64,000 bases of DNA from Paludibacteraceae bacterium (GTDB taxonomy: Bacteria; Bacteroidota; Bacteroidia; Bacteroidales; Paludibacteraceae), in contig JAEDFN010000001.1 in the NCBI GenBank assembly GCA_016292775.1, positions 1 through 64,000 on the forward strand, read 5' to 3'. The position numbers and the translations under genes are program-made. A model generated the notes under the pieces. It was not told where the DNA came from and searched no databases. It was given only the letters and a program-made list of their open reading frames with translations. Below, one piece after another: positions 53,776-62,857 of this stretch. The first letter of the stretch is position 1, and each line of letters begins with the position of its first letter.

Positions 53776-55524
53776 TTATATAGACAAAGATTCTTTCACT
53801 TTGCTAATTTTTTCCATTGCTTTTCTATCACAATCATCATAATCATTAATAGAATGCATTTGCTCTCTAACCTCAATATAAAATTTTATTTTTGGTTCTG
53901 TACCGGAAGGACGAACAGATACTTTTGTACCATCTTCAGTAAAATATTGGAGAACATTTGAAGTAGTTGAGAATTCGTCCAATTTAAACAGGTCACCTGT
54001 TTGGATATTTCTTTCTATCAAAAGGTCATAATCCTTAATTTTACAAACCTTAGAACCGGCGATTTCAATAGGAGGATTTGATCTAAAATTCTTCATCATA
54101 GCTTGAATTTCATCTGCTCCTGATTTTCCTTTTTTCACTATAGAAACACCTTTTTCTTTACTGAATCCAAATTCTAAATATATATTTTGAAGCAATTGAT
54201 AAATAGACATTCCGTTATCGAGAGCCCAAGCGGCAATTTCAGCCATTAAAGCACAAGAACATACAGCATCTTTATCTCTAATAAAATCAGCAGGCATGTA
54301 TCCATAACTCTCTTCTCCACCACCAATGTATTGTTTTTTTCCTTCTAAATTTCTAACTTCACTGGCAATCCACTTAAAGCCCGTATAACAATCTATTAGT
54401 TGTGTATTATATTTATTACAAATGTCTTTTATTAACTCTGAAGTAACAATTGTTTTTACCATAAATTCTTTGCCTTTTAATAATCCTAATTCGGAACGAC
54501 GACGCAGAATATAGTAAGTAAACATTATACATGTTTGATTTCCATTAATCAAAATCCACTCTCCTTCATTATTTTTTACTGCAATACCCATTCTATCTGC
54601 ATCAGGATCGGAAGCCATAACGATATCTGCATCAATTTCTTTTGCTTTTTTTATAGCCAAATCCAATGCAGCCGGTTCTTCCGGATTAGGAGAAATTACG
54701 GTTGGGAAATCACCACTGATTACGGTTTGTTCTTCTACTAAAGATACATTTTCAAAACCTATCTCACGTAAGCAACGCGGAATTAATTTTATTCCGGTGC
54801 CATGAATAGGTGTATATACTATTTTTAAATTTTTATGACGTTTAATACTATCTGGAGACAAGAATATTGTTTTTACTTTTTCCAAATAATCTTTATCTAC
54901 ATTTTCTCCTATTATTTCAATTAAATCTTTATTTCCAACGAATTTGATATCATCCGGTGACTTAATTTTTTCAACCTCAGAAATGATAATCATATCATGA
55001 GGAGCAATAATTTGGGCACCATCACTCCAATATGCTTTATAACCATTGTATTCTTTTGGATTATGGGAAGCAGTAACTATCACTCCACTTTGACAATTAA
55101 GATGCCTAATAGCAAATGATATTTCCGGTGTAGGCCGTAAACTTTCAAATAAATAGACCTTAATTCCATTTGCAGAAAAAATATTTGCTGCCGTTTCTGC
55201 AAATAATCTACTGTTATTACGACAATCATGGCCTACAACTACACTAATTTGTTGGTTACAGAATTCCCTTTTTAAGTAATTACTTAAACCTTGAGTAGCA
55301 GCACCTACAGTATAAATATTCATTCTATTAGACCCTACACCCATTATTCCACGAAGGCCTCCGGTTCCAAATTCCAAATCTTTATAGAATGCTTCAATAA
55401 GTTCTGTTTTATCCTCTAAATTAAGCATGCGTTTTACTTCTGCTTTAGAAGCTTCATCATAATTCCCATTTAACCAACTTTCTGCCTTATTGGTAACAAG
55501 TTGCAACAATTGATTATTATCCAT
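53776..55524 (-). CDS. Phosphoglucomutase/phosphomannomutase
   Basis: 582 residues, the long alpha-phosphohexomutase type. Motifs in order: GTGGLRGIMGVGSNRMN, the phosphoserine loop VTASHNPKEYNGYK (near 150), the metal loop DPDADRMG, the sugar loop GGGEESYGYMP and the phosphate loop VRPSGTEPKIKFYIE. It interconverts hexose 1- and 6-phosphates, or pentose phosphates in some relatives. A TACCTTTG -7 is at 55549-55556. Confidence 0.94.
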   Translation of the reverse strand: MDNNQLLQLVTNKAESWLNGNYDEASKAEVKRMLNLEDKTELIEAFYKDLEFGTGGLRGIMGVGSNRMNIYTVGAATQGLSNYLKREFCNQQISVVVGHDCRNNSRLFAETAANIFSANGIKVYLFESLRPTPEISFAIRHLNCQSGVIVTASHNPKEYNGYKAYWSDGAQIIAPHDMIIISEVEKIKSPDDIKFVGNKDLIEIIGENVDKDYLEKVKTIFLSPDSIKRHKNLKIVYTPIHGTGIKLIPRCLREIGFENVSLVEEQTVISGDFPTVISPNPEEPAALDLAIKKAKEIDADIVMASDPDADRMGIAVKNNEGEWILINGNQTCIMFTYYILRRRSELGLLKGKEFMVKTIVTSELIKDICNKYNTQLIDCYTGFKWIASEVRNLEGKKQYIGGGEESYGYMPADFIRDKDAVCSCALMAEIAAWALDNGMSIYQLLQNIYLEFGFSKEKGVSIVKKGKSGADEIQAMMKNFRSNPPIEIAGSKVCKIKDYDLLIERNIQTGDLFKLDEFSTTSNVLQYFTEDGTKVSVRPSGTEPKIKFYIEVREQMHSINDYDDCDRKAMEKISKVKESLSI

Positions 55525-55548
55525 AATTTTCGTTTTTTATTTTCACCA

Positions 55549-55556
55549 CAAAGGTA
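55549..55556 (-). promoter_or_regulatory. Phosphoglucomutase -7 element
   Basis: TACCTTTG on the minus strand, 24 bases before the start codon, with a TTG 17 bases further upstream. Confidence 0.55.
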
Positions 55557-55612
55557 ATATTTTTTTTTTATAACAACATAGCGAATAGATAGAATAATTC
55601 AAAAAAAAGCAT

Positions 55613-55620
55613 TAACTTTG
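55613..55620 (+). promoter_or_regulatory. -7 element of the small secreted protein gene
   Basis: TAACTTTG followed by CAT, 22 bases before the start codon; divergent from the phosphoglucomutase promoter. Confidence 0.5.
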
Positions 55621-55642
55621 CATAAAACTTAAAATACACATT

Positions 55643-56149
55643 ATGATTAAGTATCAAATCTCTTTACTATTGTTTTGTTTAATAATTAGTTTCACGTTCT
55701 GTGGTAGTGCTAGTAGTGTATCTATCAGCAGATTACCATCTGAAGACATTCTTATAGAAAATCCCGATTATTTATATAATCCCCACAATAATAGGATGAA
55801 TCCTATATTTATTGCAAACGATAATGATTTAATACAACTACAAAAATACAGAAAAAAATCAATTCAATACCACCACAATATGGACTTTGGTGTTGATAAT
55901 CCTTTCCCGGATTGTGGCATTTACTACGGAAACAACAATACTACTATGACGTATGGGTACTATACTCAAGGTGTAATTCAAAATCCATTTTCCGAAGAGA
56001 ATACAACTTTTAATAATGGATTTCCTATAGACCCTGATGTTATTCCGGAAGTAAACTATGTTCCTTTAGACGACTCTTATTATTTAATAATAATAGCCGC
56101 ATTAGGAACGCTAATAAAATATTGTATTGGAAGGAAAAATAACTTATAG
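55643..56149 (+). CDS. Small secreted protein with C-terminal membrane/sorting-like tail
   Basis: 168 residues, not recognised. A signal peptide (about 1-20) precedes a polar middle rich in Asn, Asp, Pro and Tyr (GIYYGNNNTTMTYGYYTQG). The end is VPLDDSYYLIIIAALGTLIKYC followed by basic GRKNN (quoted in two parts): a Pro-Leu-Asp motif, one hydrophobic helix and a basic tip. This tripartite form resembles C-terminal sorting signals of the PID/exosortase-like type seen in Bacteroidota, but no sorting enzyme is in the window. Its own promoter and convergence with the next gene support a real gene. Confidence 0.7.
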   Translation: MIKYQISLLLFCLIISFTFCGSASSVSISRLPSEDILIENPDYLYNPHNNRMNPIFIANDNDLIQLQKYRKKSIQYHHNMDFGVDNPFPDCGIYYGNNNTTMTYGYYTQGVIQNPFSEENTTFNNGFPIDPDVIPEVNYVPLDDSYYLIIIAALGTLIKYCIGRKNNL

Positions 56150-56959
56150 TCATTGTAAGTATTCTTTGTTCAGTCGAATAAACCATTCAGAATTACTATT
56201 TGCAATGATAAAACTATCTAATTTTTCTTTAAAAGTTTTGTCGTTGACGGGCCAAGCGAATGGTTGTTCTATTCCTAATTCTATAGTGGCATCGAGAAGT
56301 GGAAAATCTGAAATAATAGATTTTTCTGAAAATTTATCTATTGCAACATAGTTTATTTCATCTTGAATTATCATTCCGCATAACATTTCCAAATTTGCAT
56401 CATCAATTTCCAAAATTTCATAATCTATACCTAATTCAGATCGTAAATTCTTTAATACTAAAGTATTAAAACTACCCTTTTCTACATAAATTTTCTTTCC
56501 ATTCAACTGATACAAATCTGAAATATAACAAGTTTTATCATTAATATATCTGGATTTTAATTGCACTAAAGCTAAATGGGATGATAATAATGGGGTTGAA
56601 AAACTTGTAACGGATTTGCTCTCTAATGTTACAGGAAATAAATTTAACAAAATATCAAAATCTCCTTTCTTTAGCAGAGTCATACAACTTTCCAAATTAT
56701 TTTCTACAGTAACTTCTAAAGAATATCCTAAAGAATCTGCAAACATTTTCAAAATAGTATAATTATAACCATCAATATCTCCTTCAGTATTCACATAATA
56801 GTTGATTGGAGAATATGTAGTTACAACTTTAATTTGTTTACTATTCTCTATATCTTTCCAATTTCTATCGGTATTAAGAAAAATAATAACAACAATAACT
56901 ATGATTACAATGATAGATAATAAAACTAATACTTTATAATACTTTTTCATACCAAACAT
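56150..56959 (-). CDS. Membrane-tethered solute-binding protein (SBP family 3-like)
   Basis: About 269 residues. An N-terminal helix (VLVLLSIIVIIVIVVIIFL) anchors a periplasmic binding domain: IKVVTTYSPINYYVNTEGDIDGYNYTILKMF (in two parts), GDFDILLNLFPVT and YVEKGSFNTLVL, as in amino-acid-binding or MltF N-terminal domains. There is no transglycosylase domain and no ABC partner nearby. Possible ATGs are at 56986 (overlaps the porin gene by 19 bases), 56959 and 56950; 56959 is taken, with low certainty. It is coupled to the porin-like gene. Confidence 0.72.
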   Translation of the reverse strand: MFGMKKYYKVLVLLSIIVIIVIVVIIFLNTDRNWKDIENSKQIKVVTTYSPINYYVNTEGDIDGYNYTILKMFADSLGYSLEVTVENNLESCMTLLKKGDFDILLNLFPVTLESKSVTSFSTPLLSSHLALVQLKSRYINDKTCYISDLYQLNGKKIYVEKGSFNTLVLKNLRSELGIDYEILEIDDANLEMLCGMIIQDEINYVAIDKFSEKSIISDFPLLDATIELGIEQPFAWPVNDKTFKEKLDSFIIANSNSEWFIRLNKEYLQ

Positions 56960-56967
56960 ATAATAAT

Positions 56968-58905
56968 TCAATTCCAGAAGTTCCATGAGAGACCAAATTG
57001 AAACGTTCCAGGGTTAATAGGATATCCAGGGGATGAGAAATAATTATTACCTCCAAATAATCCTTTATTCCAATGATAATATTGAACAAAAAATCGCATG
57101 GTTTTCAGATGGAAATTAGCGTAAACATTCATTTGAGGATAGTTTCCTATCAACAATTTATCTTGAATATAATATTGACCTAATGCAGGCATATAAGCAT
57201 TTGCGTAATATGCAGTATGATATCTGATATCAACTCCGATTTGCACTGTAAGTACTTTAAAAAATTTATCCATATAATAAAAATTGGAATAAACAGCGAA
57301 ATCAGGTAAAGGCAAAATATTTTTATTTGAAGTCAGCTGATAAACCGCTTTTGTATCTAAATGAAATCTCCAAAATTTCAAATTAGCCGTCAAATCTACA
57401 GCCAATACTTGAACATTTCCATCATATTGCTCCGGAACACATTCTTTATTTAAAAACAGATAATTTGTAATATTTCTAAAATTAACTCCAATAGAAATAT
57501 CACGTTTCGGAACAGAAAAACGACCTTCAATATCTAAAGCTAATGGATGACTGAAATCATTATTCCATTTAAAATGATTACTATTATAATTCTGATACCA
57601 ATGATAAGGTGTATATCTATAAAAGGAAGCTCTTGCCAAAATATCAAAAGGCTCTTTTTTAATAAAGAAATGCCCCTTTAAATTGCCATATACATCAAAA
57701 TCCCCGATATATGGTCCTAAAAGAAACAATTTTCCACCAAAATCATACTTAAAATATTTACCCTCTTTTTTATATAAGTCTGCTCCTATTCTAATATTAT
57801 GAGTATATTTATTTTCAAAAATTAGGGTATCAAAAGCCATTCCATAATGTCTAACATCATATTCAACAAAAGCCCTAAAACCAAATCTGAGAATACGATT
57901 AAATTTTTCATCTAAAGTAACTGCAAAAATATTACTTATTGAAAAATAAGAAACAGAATCATCTGTATATTTTCCTGAATAATAATTATTTACATAAAAA
58001 TCACCGGTTATTGAATCTGTTTCAAGATATTTCCTTCTCACATCGGAAGCTTTAAAAGTATGAGATAAAATAATAATCGGTTGAAATTTTTTCACCACAG
58101 AATCTTTATTAACAACAACGTCCATCACTTTACCTATGTTATATCTGTGTGTAAAAAAATATGAAAAATTTCTATATCGAGTTTGTGCACATTTAAAATT
58201 AACAGGAATATTATAAGCATTAATGCTTTTGACTCCAAGAGAAGATACAGGATCAAGAATATAATCGTAATTAGCAACACCACCATTCTCCAGGTTTTTA
58301 TATGAATTAAACATCACAGAAGCTACAAATTCATATTTTTTCCCGGTATATGAAGTCCAAAAGCCACCATTTACCATTTGGCTTGATTGGTTTTGATATT
58401 GTCCTCGCCCATAAATAAAATTACATAGACCTCCGATATTTAAATGTTTATTGGCATTTAATGTCAGTAATACTTTCAAATAGTCTTCTTCTCTATATGT
58501 TGGAAGGGCTGTACGATATACCAATTGAGAGAATGGCATTTTAGTATCATAATAAGCAACTTTATTAGGAAGAATAGTGTAAGGAGAATATGATTCGGCA
58601 AACATATCGTCATACATATTCTTATTTCTATCAAAAAAAATTTTTGATTGAACTAATGAGCCCAAGTTTCCATTCCACGACGGAGCAATAGAATAATTAT
58701 TGATAGGTTGGTTATCTTGATAACTGGTAACCAAAGTATCAACTACTATTGTATCAGCAACACCGAAAATTTCATCTACATTCCACACCTTAATATTATT
58801 AGACAAAGAGTCTTTTTTACTTTTAGATGTAGGAATATTCAGAAATTGAGCACATAAACTAATCGCAAAACATATATATATAATGGTAAAAAATATTCTC
58901 TTCAT
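56968..58905 (-). CDS. Putative porin (Bacteroidota outer-membrane barrel)
   Basis: 645 residues from the ATG at 58905; an upstream ATG at 58926 lies in the promoter and is rejected. A signal peptide (MKRIFFTIIYICFAISLCAQ) is followed by many amphipathic strands rich in Tyr and Phe (RNFSYFFTHRYNIGKVMDV, FRFGF-type turns) and a final strand ending in an aromatic residue (GLSWNFWN), as expected for an outer-membrane barrel. It matches the 'putative porin' family of the phylum. Substrate unknown. Confidence 0.8.
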   Translation of the reverse strand: MKRIFFTIIYICFAISLCAQFLNIPTSKSKKDSLSNNIKVWNVDEIFGVADTIVVDTLVTSYQDNQPINNYSIAPSWNGNLGSLVQSKIFFDRNKNMYDDMFAESYSPYTILPNKVAYYDTKMPFSQLVYRTALPTYREEDYLKVLLTLNANKHLNIGGLCNFIYGRGQYQNQSSQMVNGGFWTSYTGKKYEFVASVMFNSYKNLENGGVANYDYILDPVSSLGVKSINAYNIPVNFKCAQTRYRNFSYFFTHRYNIGKVMDVVVNKDSVVKKFQPIIILSHTFKASDVRRKYLETDSITGDFYVNNYYSGKYTDDSVSYFSISNIFAVTLDEKFNRILRFGFRAFVEYDVRHYGMAFDTLIFENKYTHNIRIGADLYKKEGKYFKYDFGGKLFLLGPYIGDFDVYGNLKGHFFIKKEPFDILARASFYRYTPYHWYQNYNSNHFKWNNDFSHPLALDIEGRFSVPKRDISIGVNFRNITNYLFLNKECVPEQYDGNVQVLAVDLTANLKFWRFHLDTKAVYQLTSNKNILPLPDFAVYSNFYYMDKFFKVLTVQIGVDIRYHTAYYANAYMPALGQYYIQDKLLIGNYPQMNVYANFHLKTMRFFVQYYHWNKGLFGGNNYFSSPGYPINPGTFQFGLSWNFWN

Positions 58906-58912
58906 ATTATTG

Positions 58913-58920
58913 CAAAGGTA
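58913..58920 (-). promoter_or_regulatory. -7 element of the porin-SBP unit
   Basis: TACCTTTG on the minus strand, 7 bases before the porin start codon, giving an almost leaderless message. Confidence 0.6.
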
Positions 58921-59102
58921 GTGCATTTTTATAAAACGGCAAAAACATGAAACAAATAAATTATTTTCCTATTAAAAATTAAAACCAAAATCTCTATTTT
59001 TACAGCAACAAATAGATTTATTTTTTAAAGAATATCTATAACACACTAAAATACAAGAAGTTATCAATATAAATTTTTTAATTAAATAATTTATTAAAAA
59101 TA
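58921..59102. other. AT-rich intergenic stretch, no gene seen
   Basis: The 180 bases between the porin promoter and the recQ promoter show no convincing reading frame, RNA fold or repeat. Confidence 0.6.
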
Positions 59103-59135
59103 TTTGGCGCAAACGAGAAAAATGATATAAATTTG
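59103..59135 (+). promoter_or_regulatory. recQ promoter
   Basis: TTTG (59103-59106), a 21-base spacer and TAAATTTG (59128-59135). The leader to the recQ ATG is about 120 bases. Confidence 0.65.
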
Positions 59136-59264
59136 TCTTACAAAAGAGAGTATGCAATTAGATATCATATTTGACTAAGATATAACAATATAACCTATTA
59201 ATAGATGGTTCATAAAGTTATTTTTTTTAAAGAATTCATTAACAAATAAAGAAATACAACCCCA

Positions 59265-61448
59265 ATGGTAAGTAAGCAAAATTTAAGTCATGCACTGAAG
59301 ACATACTTTGGATTTGACACATTCAAAGGCAATCAAGAAGCCATTATACAAAACATATTGGATGGTAACGATACTTTTGTGCTGATGCCAACAGGGGGTG
59401 GAAAATCCTTATGTTATCAATTGCCAGCAATGATATTGGATGGAACGGCAATTGTTATTTCCCCTTTAATAGCGTTAATGAAAAACCAAGTAGATGCAAT
59501 GAGAAGAATTGCCAACAACGATTCCATTGCTCATTTTTTGAATTCATCATTAACAAGAGCAGCTATTGACAGCGTAAAGGAAGACATTAGAAATAATAAA
59601 ACCAAGATATTATATGTAGCTCCGGAATCACTAACAAAAGAGGAATACAAAGAATTTTTACGTTCGGTAAAAATATCTTTCTATGCTATAGATGAAGCAC
59701 ATTGTATATCTGAATGGGGGCATGATTTTCGACCTGAATATAGAAATATCAGAAAGATTATTGACGATATCGGAGTAGCCCCTGTAATAGCATTAACAGC
59801 GACAGCAACTCCAAAAGTGCAGCACGACATACAGAAAAACCTTGGTATGTCTAACGCAAAACTATTTAAATCATCCTTTAATCGTGAAAATTTGTATTAT
59901 GAAGTACGTCCAAAAACAGAAAATGTTGAAAAGGACATTATCAAGTTCATAAAACAAAATCATGGGAAATCAGGCATTATATATTGTTTAAGTCGAAAGA
60001 AAGTGGAAGATTTGGCAGAAACACTTCGATTAAACGGAATTTCGGCATTACCATATCATGCCGGGATGGATTCAAATCAAAGGAATGAAAATCAAGACAA
60101 ATTTTTGATGGAAGACATTGATGTAATAGTTGCTACTATTGCATTCGGTATGGGCATAGACAAGCCCGATGTAAGATTTGTTATACATTATGATATACCA
60201 AAATCTCTGGAAGGATATTATCAAGAAACCGGAAGAGCCGGTAGAGATGGAGGGGAAGGGAAATGTATTGCATTTTATAACAAAAAAGATTTAGATAAAT
60301 TAGAAAAATTCACTCAAGGTAAGAGTATTAATGAGATGGAAATTGGAAAGCAATTATTAGCGGAAACTGCAGCATATGCTGAGTCGTCAATGTGCCGAAG
60401 ACGACATCTCTTACATTATTTTGGAGAAAATTACGATAAAGATAACTGTGAAAATTGTGACAACTGTTTAAACCCGAAAAAACAAGTGGAAGCTAAAGAT
60501 TTATTATGTGCAGTAATTGAAACGATTATTGCAACAAAAGAGAAATTTAAAGCAGAAATGATAATAGATATACTTTCCGGCAATGAAAGTGATGATATTA
60601 AAACTTATAACTTTACTGAATTAGAATCTTTCAATTCGATTTCAAACGAAGAAAAGCAATTATTACCGGCAGTTATTCGTCAAGCTTTAATAAACAAATA
60701 CATAGATAAGGAGATAGAGAATTACGGCGTACTAAAAGTAACAGCTGCCGGAAAGAAATTTTTAAACAATCCGGTTTCTTTTAAAGTATCAAAAGACAAT
60801 GATTTTGCAGAAGAAGTAGAAGCTACACCTCAATTATCCGGTGGTGCCGGAGCTGTAGACCCTGTATTATTCTCTATGTTAAAAGACTTGAGAAAGCAAA
60901 TTGCAAAGCAGAATGACATTCCTCCTTATGTTATTTTTCAAGACCAATCATTAGAAGCAATGGCCACCACCTACCCTATCAATATTGATGAATTGACAAA
61001 TATTCCGGGTGTAGGAGTAGGAAAAGCATCAAAATTCGGCGCTGATTTTGTGGCTCTTATTAGGCGACATGTAGAAGAGAATGACATTGAACGGCCTGAA
61101 GATTTACGCGTTCGCACAATAGCTAATAAATCAAAATTGAAAATATCTATTATTCAAGCAATAGATAGAAAAGTAGCTTTAGACGATTTAGCAGAATCCA
61201 AAGGAATAGAATTTGGAGAACTCCTCGATGAAATCGAAGCTATTGTCAATTCAGGAACAAAAGTGAACATTGATTATTTCTTAGAAGAAGTAATGGATGA
61301 AGATACCGTTAATGACATTTTCGACTATTTTAGAAATTCTCAAACAGAGGATTTAAGCACTGCTATTAAAGATTTAGAAGATAGTGACTATTTGGAAGAA
61401 GAGATAAGATTAGTTCGCATCAAATTTATATCCGACTTAGGTAATTAA
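59265..61448 (+). CDS. recQ: ATP-dependent DNA helicase RecQ
   Basis: 727 residues. It has Walker A MPTGGGKSLCYQLPA, DEAH box AIDEAHCISEWGHDFRPEY, motif VI QETGRAGRDG, zinc cysteines (CRRRHLLHYFGENYDKDNCENCDNC, in two parts), an RQC winged helix and an HRDC domain near 560-620. The tail after HRDC (about 100 residues) is longer than in Escherichia coli RecQ but usual in Bacteroidota. It unwinds DNA in recombination repair. The DUF1015 gene follows after 30 bases. Confidence 0.95.
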   Translation: MVSKQNLSHALKTYFGFDTFKGNQEAIIQNILDGNDTFVLMPTGGGKSLCYQLPAMILDGTAIVISPLIALMKNQVDAMRRIANNDSIAHFLNSSLTRAAIDSVKEDIRNNKTKILYVAPESLTKEEYKEFLRSVKISFYAIDEAHCISEWGHDFRPEYRNIRKIIDDIGVAPVIALTATATPKVQHDIQKNLGMSNAKLFKSSFNRENLYYEVRPKTENVEKDIIKFIKQNHGKSGIIYCLSRKKVEDLAETLRLNGISALPYHAGMDSNQRNENQDKFLMEDIDVIVATIAFGMGIDKPDVRFVIHYDIPKSLEGYYQETGRAGRDGGEGKCIAFYNKKDLDKLEKFTQGKSINEMEIGKQLLAETAAYAESSMCRRRHLLHYFGENYDKDNCENCDNCLNPKKQVEAKDLLCAVIETIIATKEKFKAEMIIDILSGNESDDIKTYNFTELESFNSISNEEKQLLPAVIRQALINKYIDKEIENYGVLKVTAAGKKFLNNPVSFKVSKDNDFAEEVEATPQLSGGAGAVDPVLFSMLKDLRKQIAKQNDIPPYVIFQDQSLEAMATTYPINIDELTNIPGVGVGKASKFGADFVALIRRHVEENDIERPEDLRVRTIANKSKLKISIIQAIDRKVALDDLAESKGIEFGELLDEIEAIVNSGTKVNIDYFLEEVMDEDTVNDIFDYFRNSQTEDLSTAIKDLEDSDYLEEEIRLVRIKFISDLGN

Positions 61449-61478
61449 TAACATTAAATCATAAATACTTAAAAAACT

Positions 61479-62726
61479 ATGGCTATTATTAAACCATTTA
61501 AAGGTGTACGTCCACCAAAAGAATTAGTAGAACAAGTAGCATCACGTCCTTACGACGTATTAAACTCTGATGAAGCTCGTAAAGAAGCAGAAGGTAATGA
61601 AAAATCACTTTACCACATCATCAAACCGGAAATTGATTTCCCTGTTGGTACTGACGAGCATGATCCAAAAGTATATCAAAAAGCCGTTGAGAACTTCAAA
61701 ATGTTCCAAGAAAAAGGATGGCTTGTTCAAGACAAAAAAGAGTGCTACTATGTATATGCCCAAACCATGAATGGCAAAACACAATATGGACTTTGTGTTG
61801 GTGCATATGTAGACGACTACATGAAAGGTAATATTAAGAAACACGAACTTACTCGTCGCGACAAAGAAGAAGACCGTATGAAACATGTTCGCATAAACAA
61901 TGCCAATATCGAACCTGTATTCTTTGCATATCCTCATATCGACGAGATTGACGAAATTGTAGCTAATGTTGTAAAACAACCTGCTGAATATGATTTCGTA
62001 GCTCCTGATGGTTTCGGACATCACTTCTGGGTAATTGATGATGACAAAACTATTGCTCGTATTACAGAACTATTTAAAGGCTTAAAAGCATTCTACATTG
62101 CTGATGGTCACCATCGTTCTGCTGCTGCTGCTCTTGTAGGTGATGAAAAACGTCGCAATAATCCAAACCATAAAGGTGACGAAGAATACAACTACTTCTT
62201 AGCTGTTTGTTTCCCTGACAATCAATTAAATATTATCGATTACAATCGCGTTGTAAAAGATTTGAACGGAAATACAGTAGAGCAATTCCTAGAGAAAATT
62301 GCCAAAAACTTTGATGTTGTAGACAATGGTACCGCAATTTACAAACCTAATAAATTACATAATTTCGGATTGTATGTTGGTGGAAAATGGTATTCATTAA
62401 CTGCAAAACCTGGCACATATAACGACAATGATCCAATTGGCGTATTGGATGTAACCATCTCTTCTAACCTTATTCTTGATGAAATTCTTGGAATAAAAGA
62501 CTTACGCTCTGATAAACGTATAGACTTTGTAGGTGGTATTCGCGGTCTTGAAGAATTACAAAGAAGAGTAGATTCCGGTGAAATGAAAATGGCTCTTGCA
62601 TTATATCCTGTTACAATGCAACAAATTATTGATATTGCTGATACCGGTAACATTATGCCTCCTAAAACTACATGGTTTGAACCTAAATTACGTTCAGGTC
62701 TTGTAATTCACAAATTAGAAGATTAA
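61479..62726 (+). CDS. DUF1015 family protein
   Basis: 415 residues, full length. Conserved parts are IKPFKGVRPP and RPYDVLNSDEA at the start and YIADGHHRSAAAALV in the middle. The family is widespread and its biochemistry is not established; in Bacteroides it often neighbours serine biosynthesis genes, which are not seen here. The gene is less AT-rich than recQ, which suggests higher expression. Confidence 0.88.
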   Translation: MAIIKPFKGVRPPKELVEQVASRPYDVLNSDEARKEAEGNEKSLYHIIKPEIDFPVGTDEHDPKVYQKAVENFKMFQEKGWLVQDKKECYYVYAQTMNGKTQYGLCVGAYVDDYMKGNIKKHELTRRDKEEDRMKHVRINNANIEPVFFAYPHIDEIDEIVANVVKQPAEYDFVAPDGFGHHFWVIDDDKTIARITELFKGLKAFYIADGHHRSAAAALVGDEKRRNNPNHKGDEEYNYFLAVCFPDNQLNIIDYNRVVKDLNGNTVEQFLEKIAKNFDVVDNGTAIYKPNKLHNFGLYVGGKWYSLTAKPGTYNDNDPIGVLDVTISSNLILDEILGIKDLRSDKRIDFVGGIRGLEELQRRVDSGEMKMALALYPVTMQQIIDIADTGNIMPPKTTWFEPKLRSGLVIHKLED

Positions 62727-62755
62727 TAATTATCTATCTTAAATTATTACAAATC

Positions 62756-62797
62756 AAGCCCTAAAAGAAGAATAGTAATTTTTCTTTTAGGGCTTTT
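62756..62797 (+). terminator. Terminator of the recQ-DUF1015 unit
   Basis: AAGCCCTAAAAGAA pairs with TTCTTTTAGGGCTT across a loop of about 12 bases, followed by TT and an A-rich stretch. Confidence 0.8.
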
Positions 62798-62799
62798 AA

Positions 62800-62834
62800 A
62801 ATAAAAAGGAGATAAAAATCAATTTATCTCCTTT
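62800..62834 (-). terminator. Terminator of tyrS
   Basis: AAAGGAGATAAA (62805-62816) pairs with TTTATCTCCTTT (62823-62834). On the minus strand the stem is followed by TTATTTT. Confidence 0.78.
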
Positions 62835-62857
62835 GGCTTATATATGTGTAAATATTT

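Noticed and set aside
58906..58926. Longer porin start at ATG 58926
   Set aside because: It lies in the TACCTTTG promoter element and would add polar residues ahead of a proper signal peptide.
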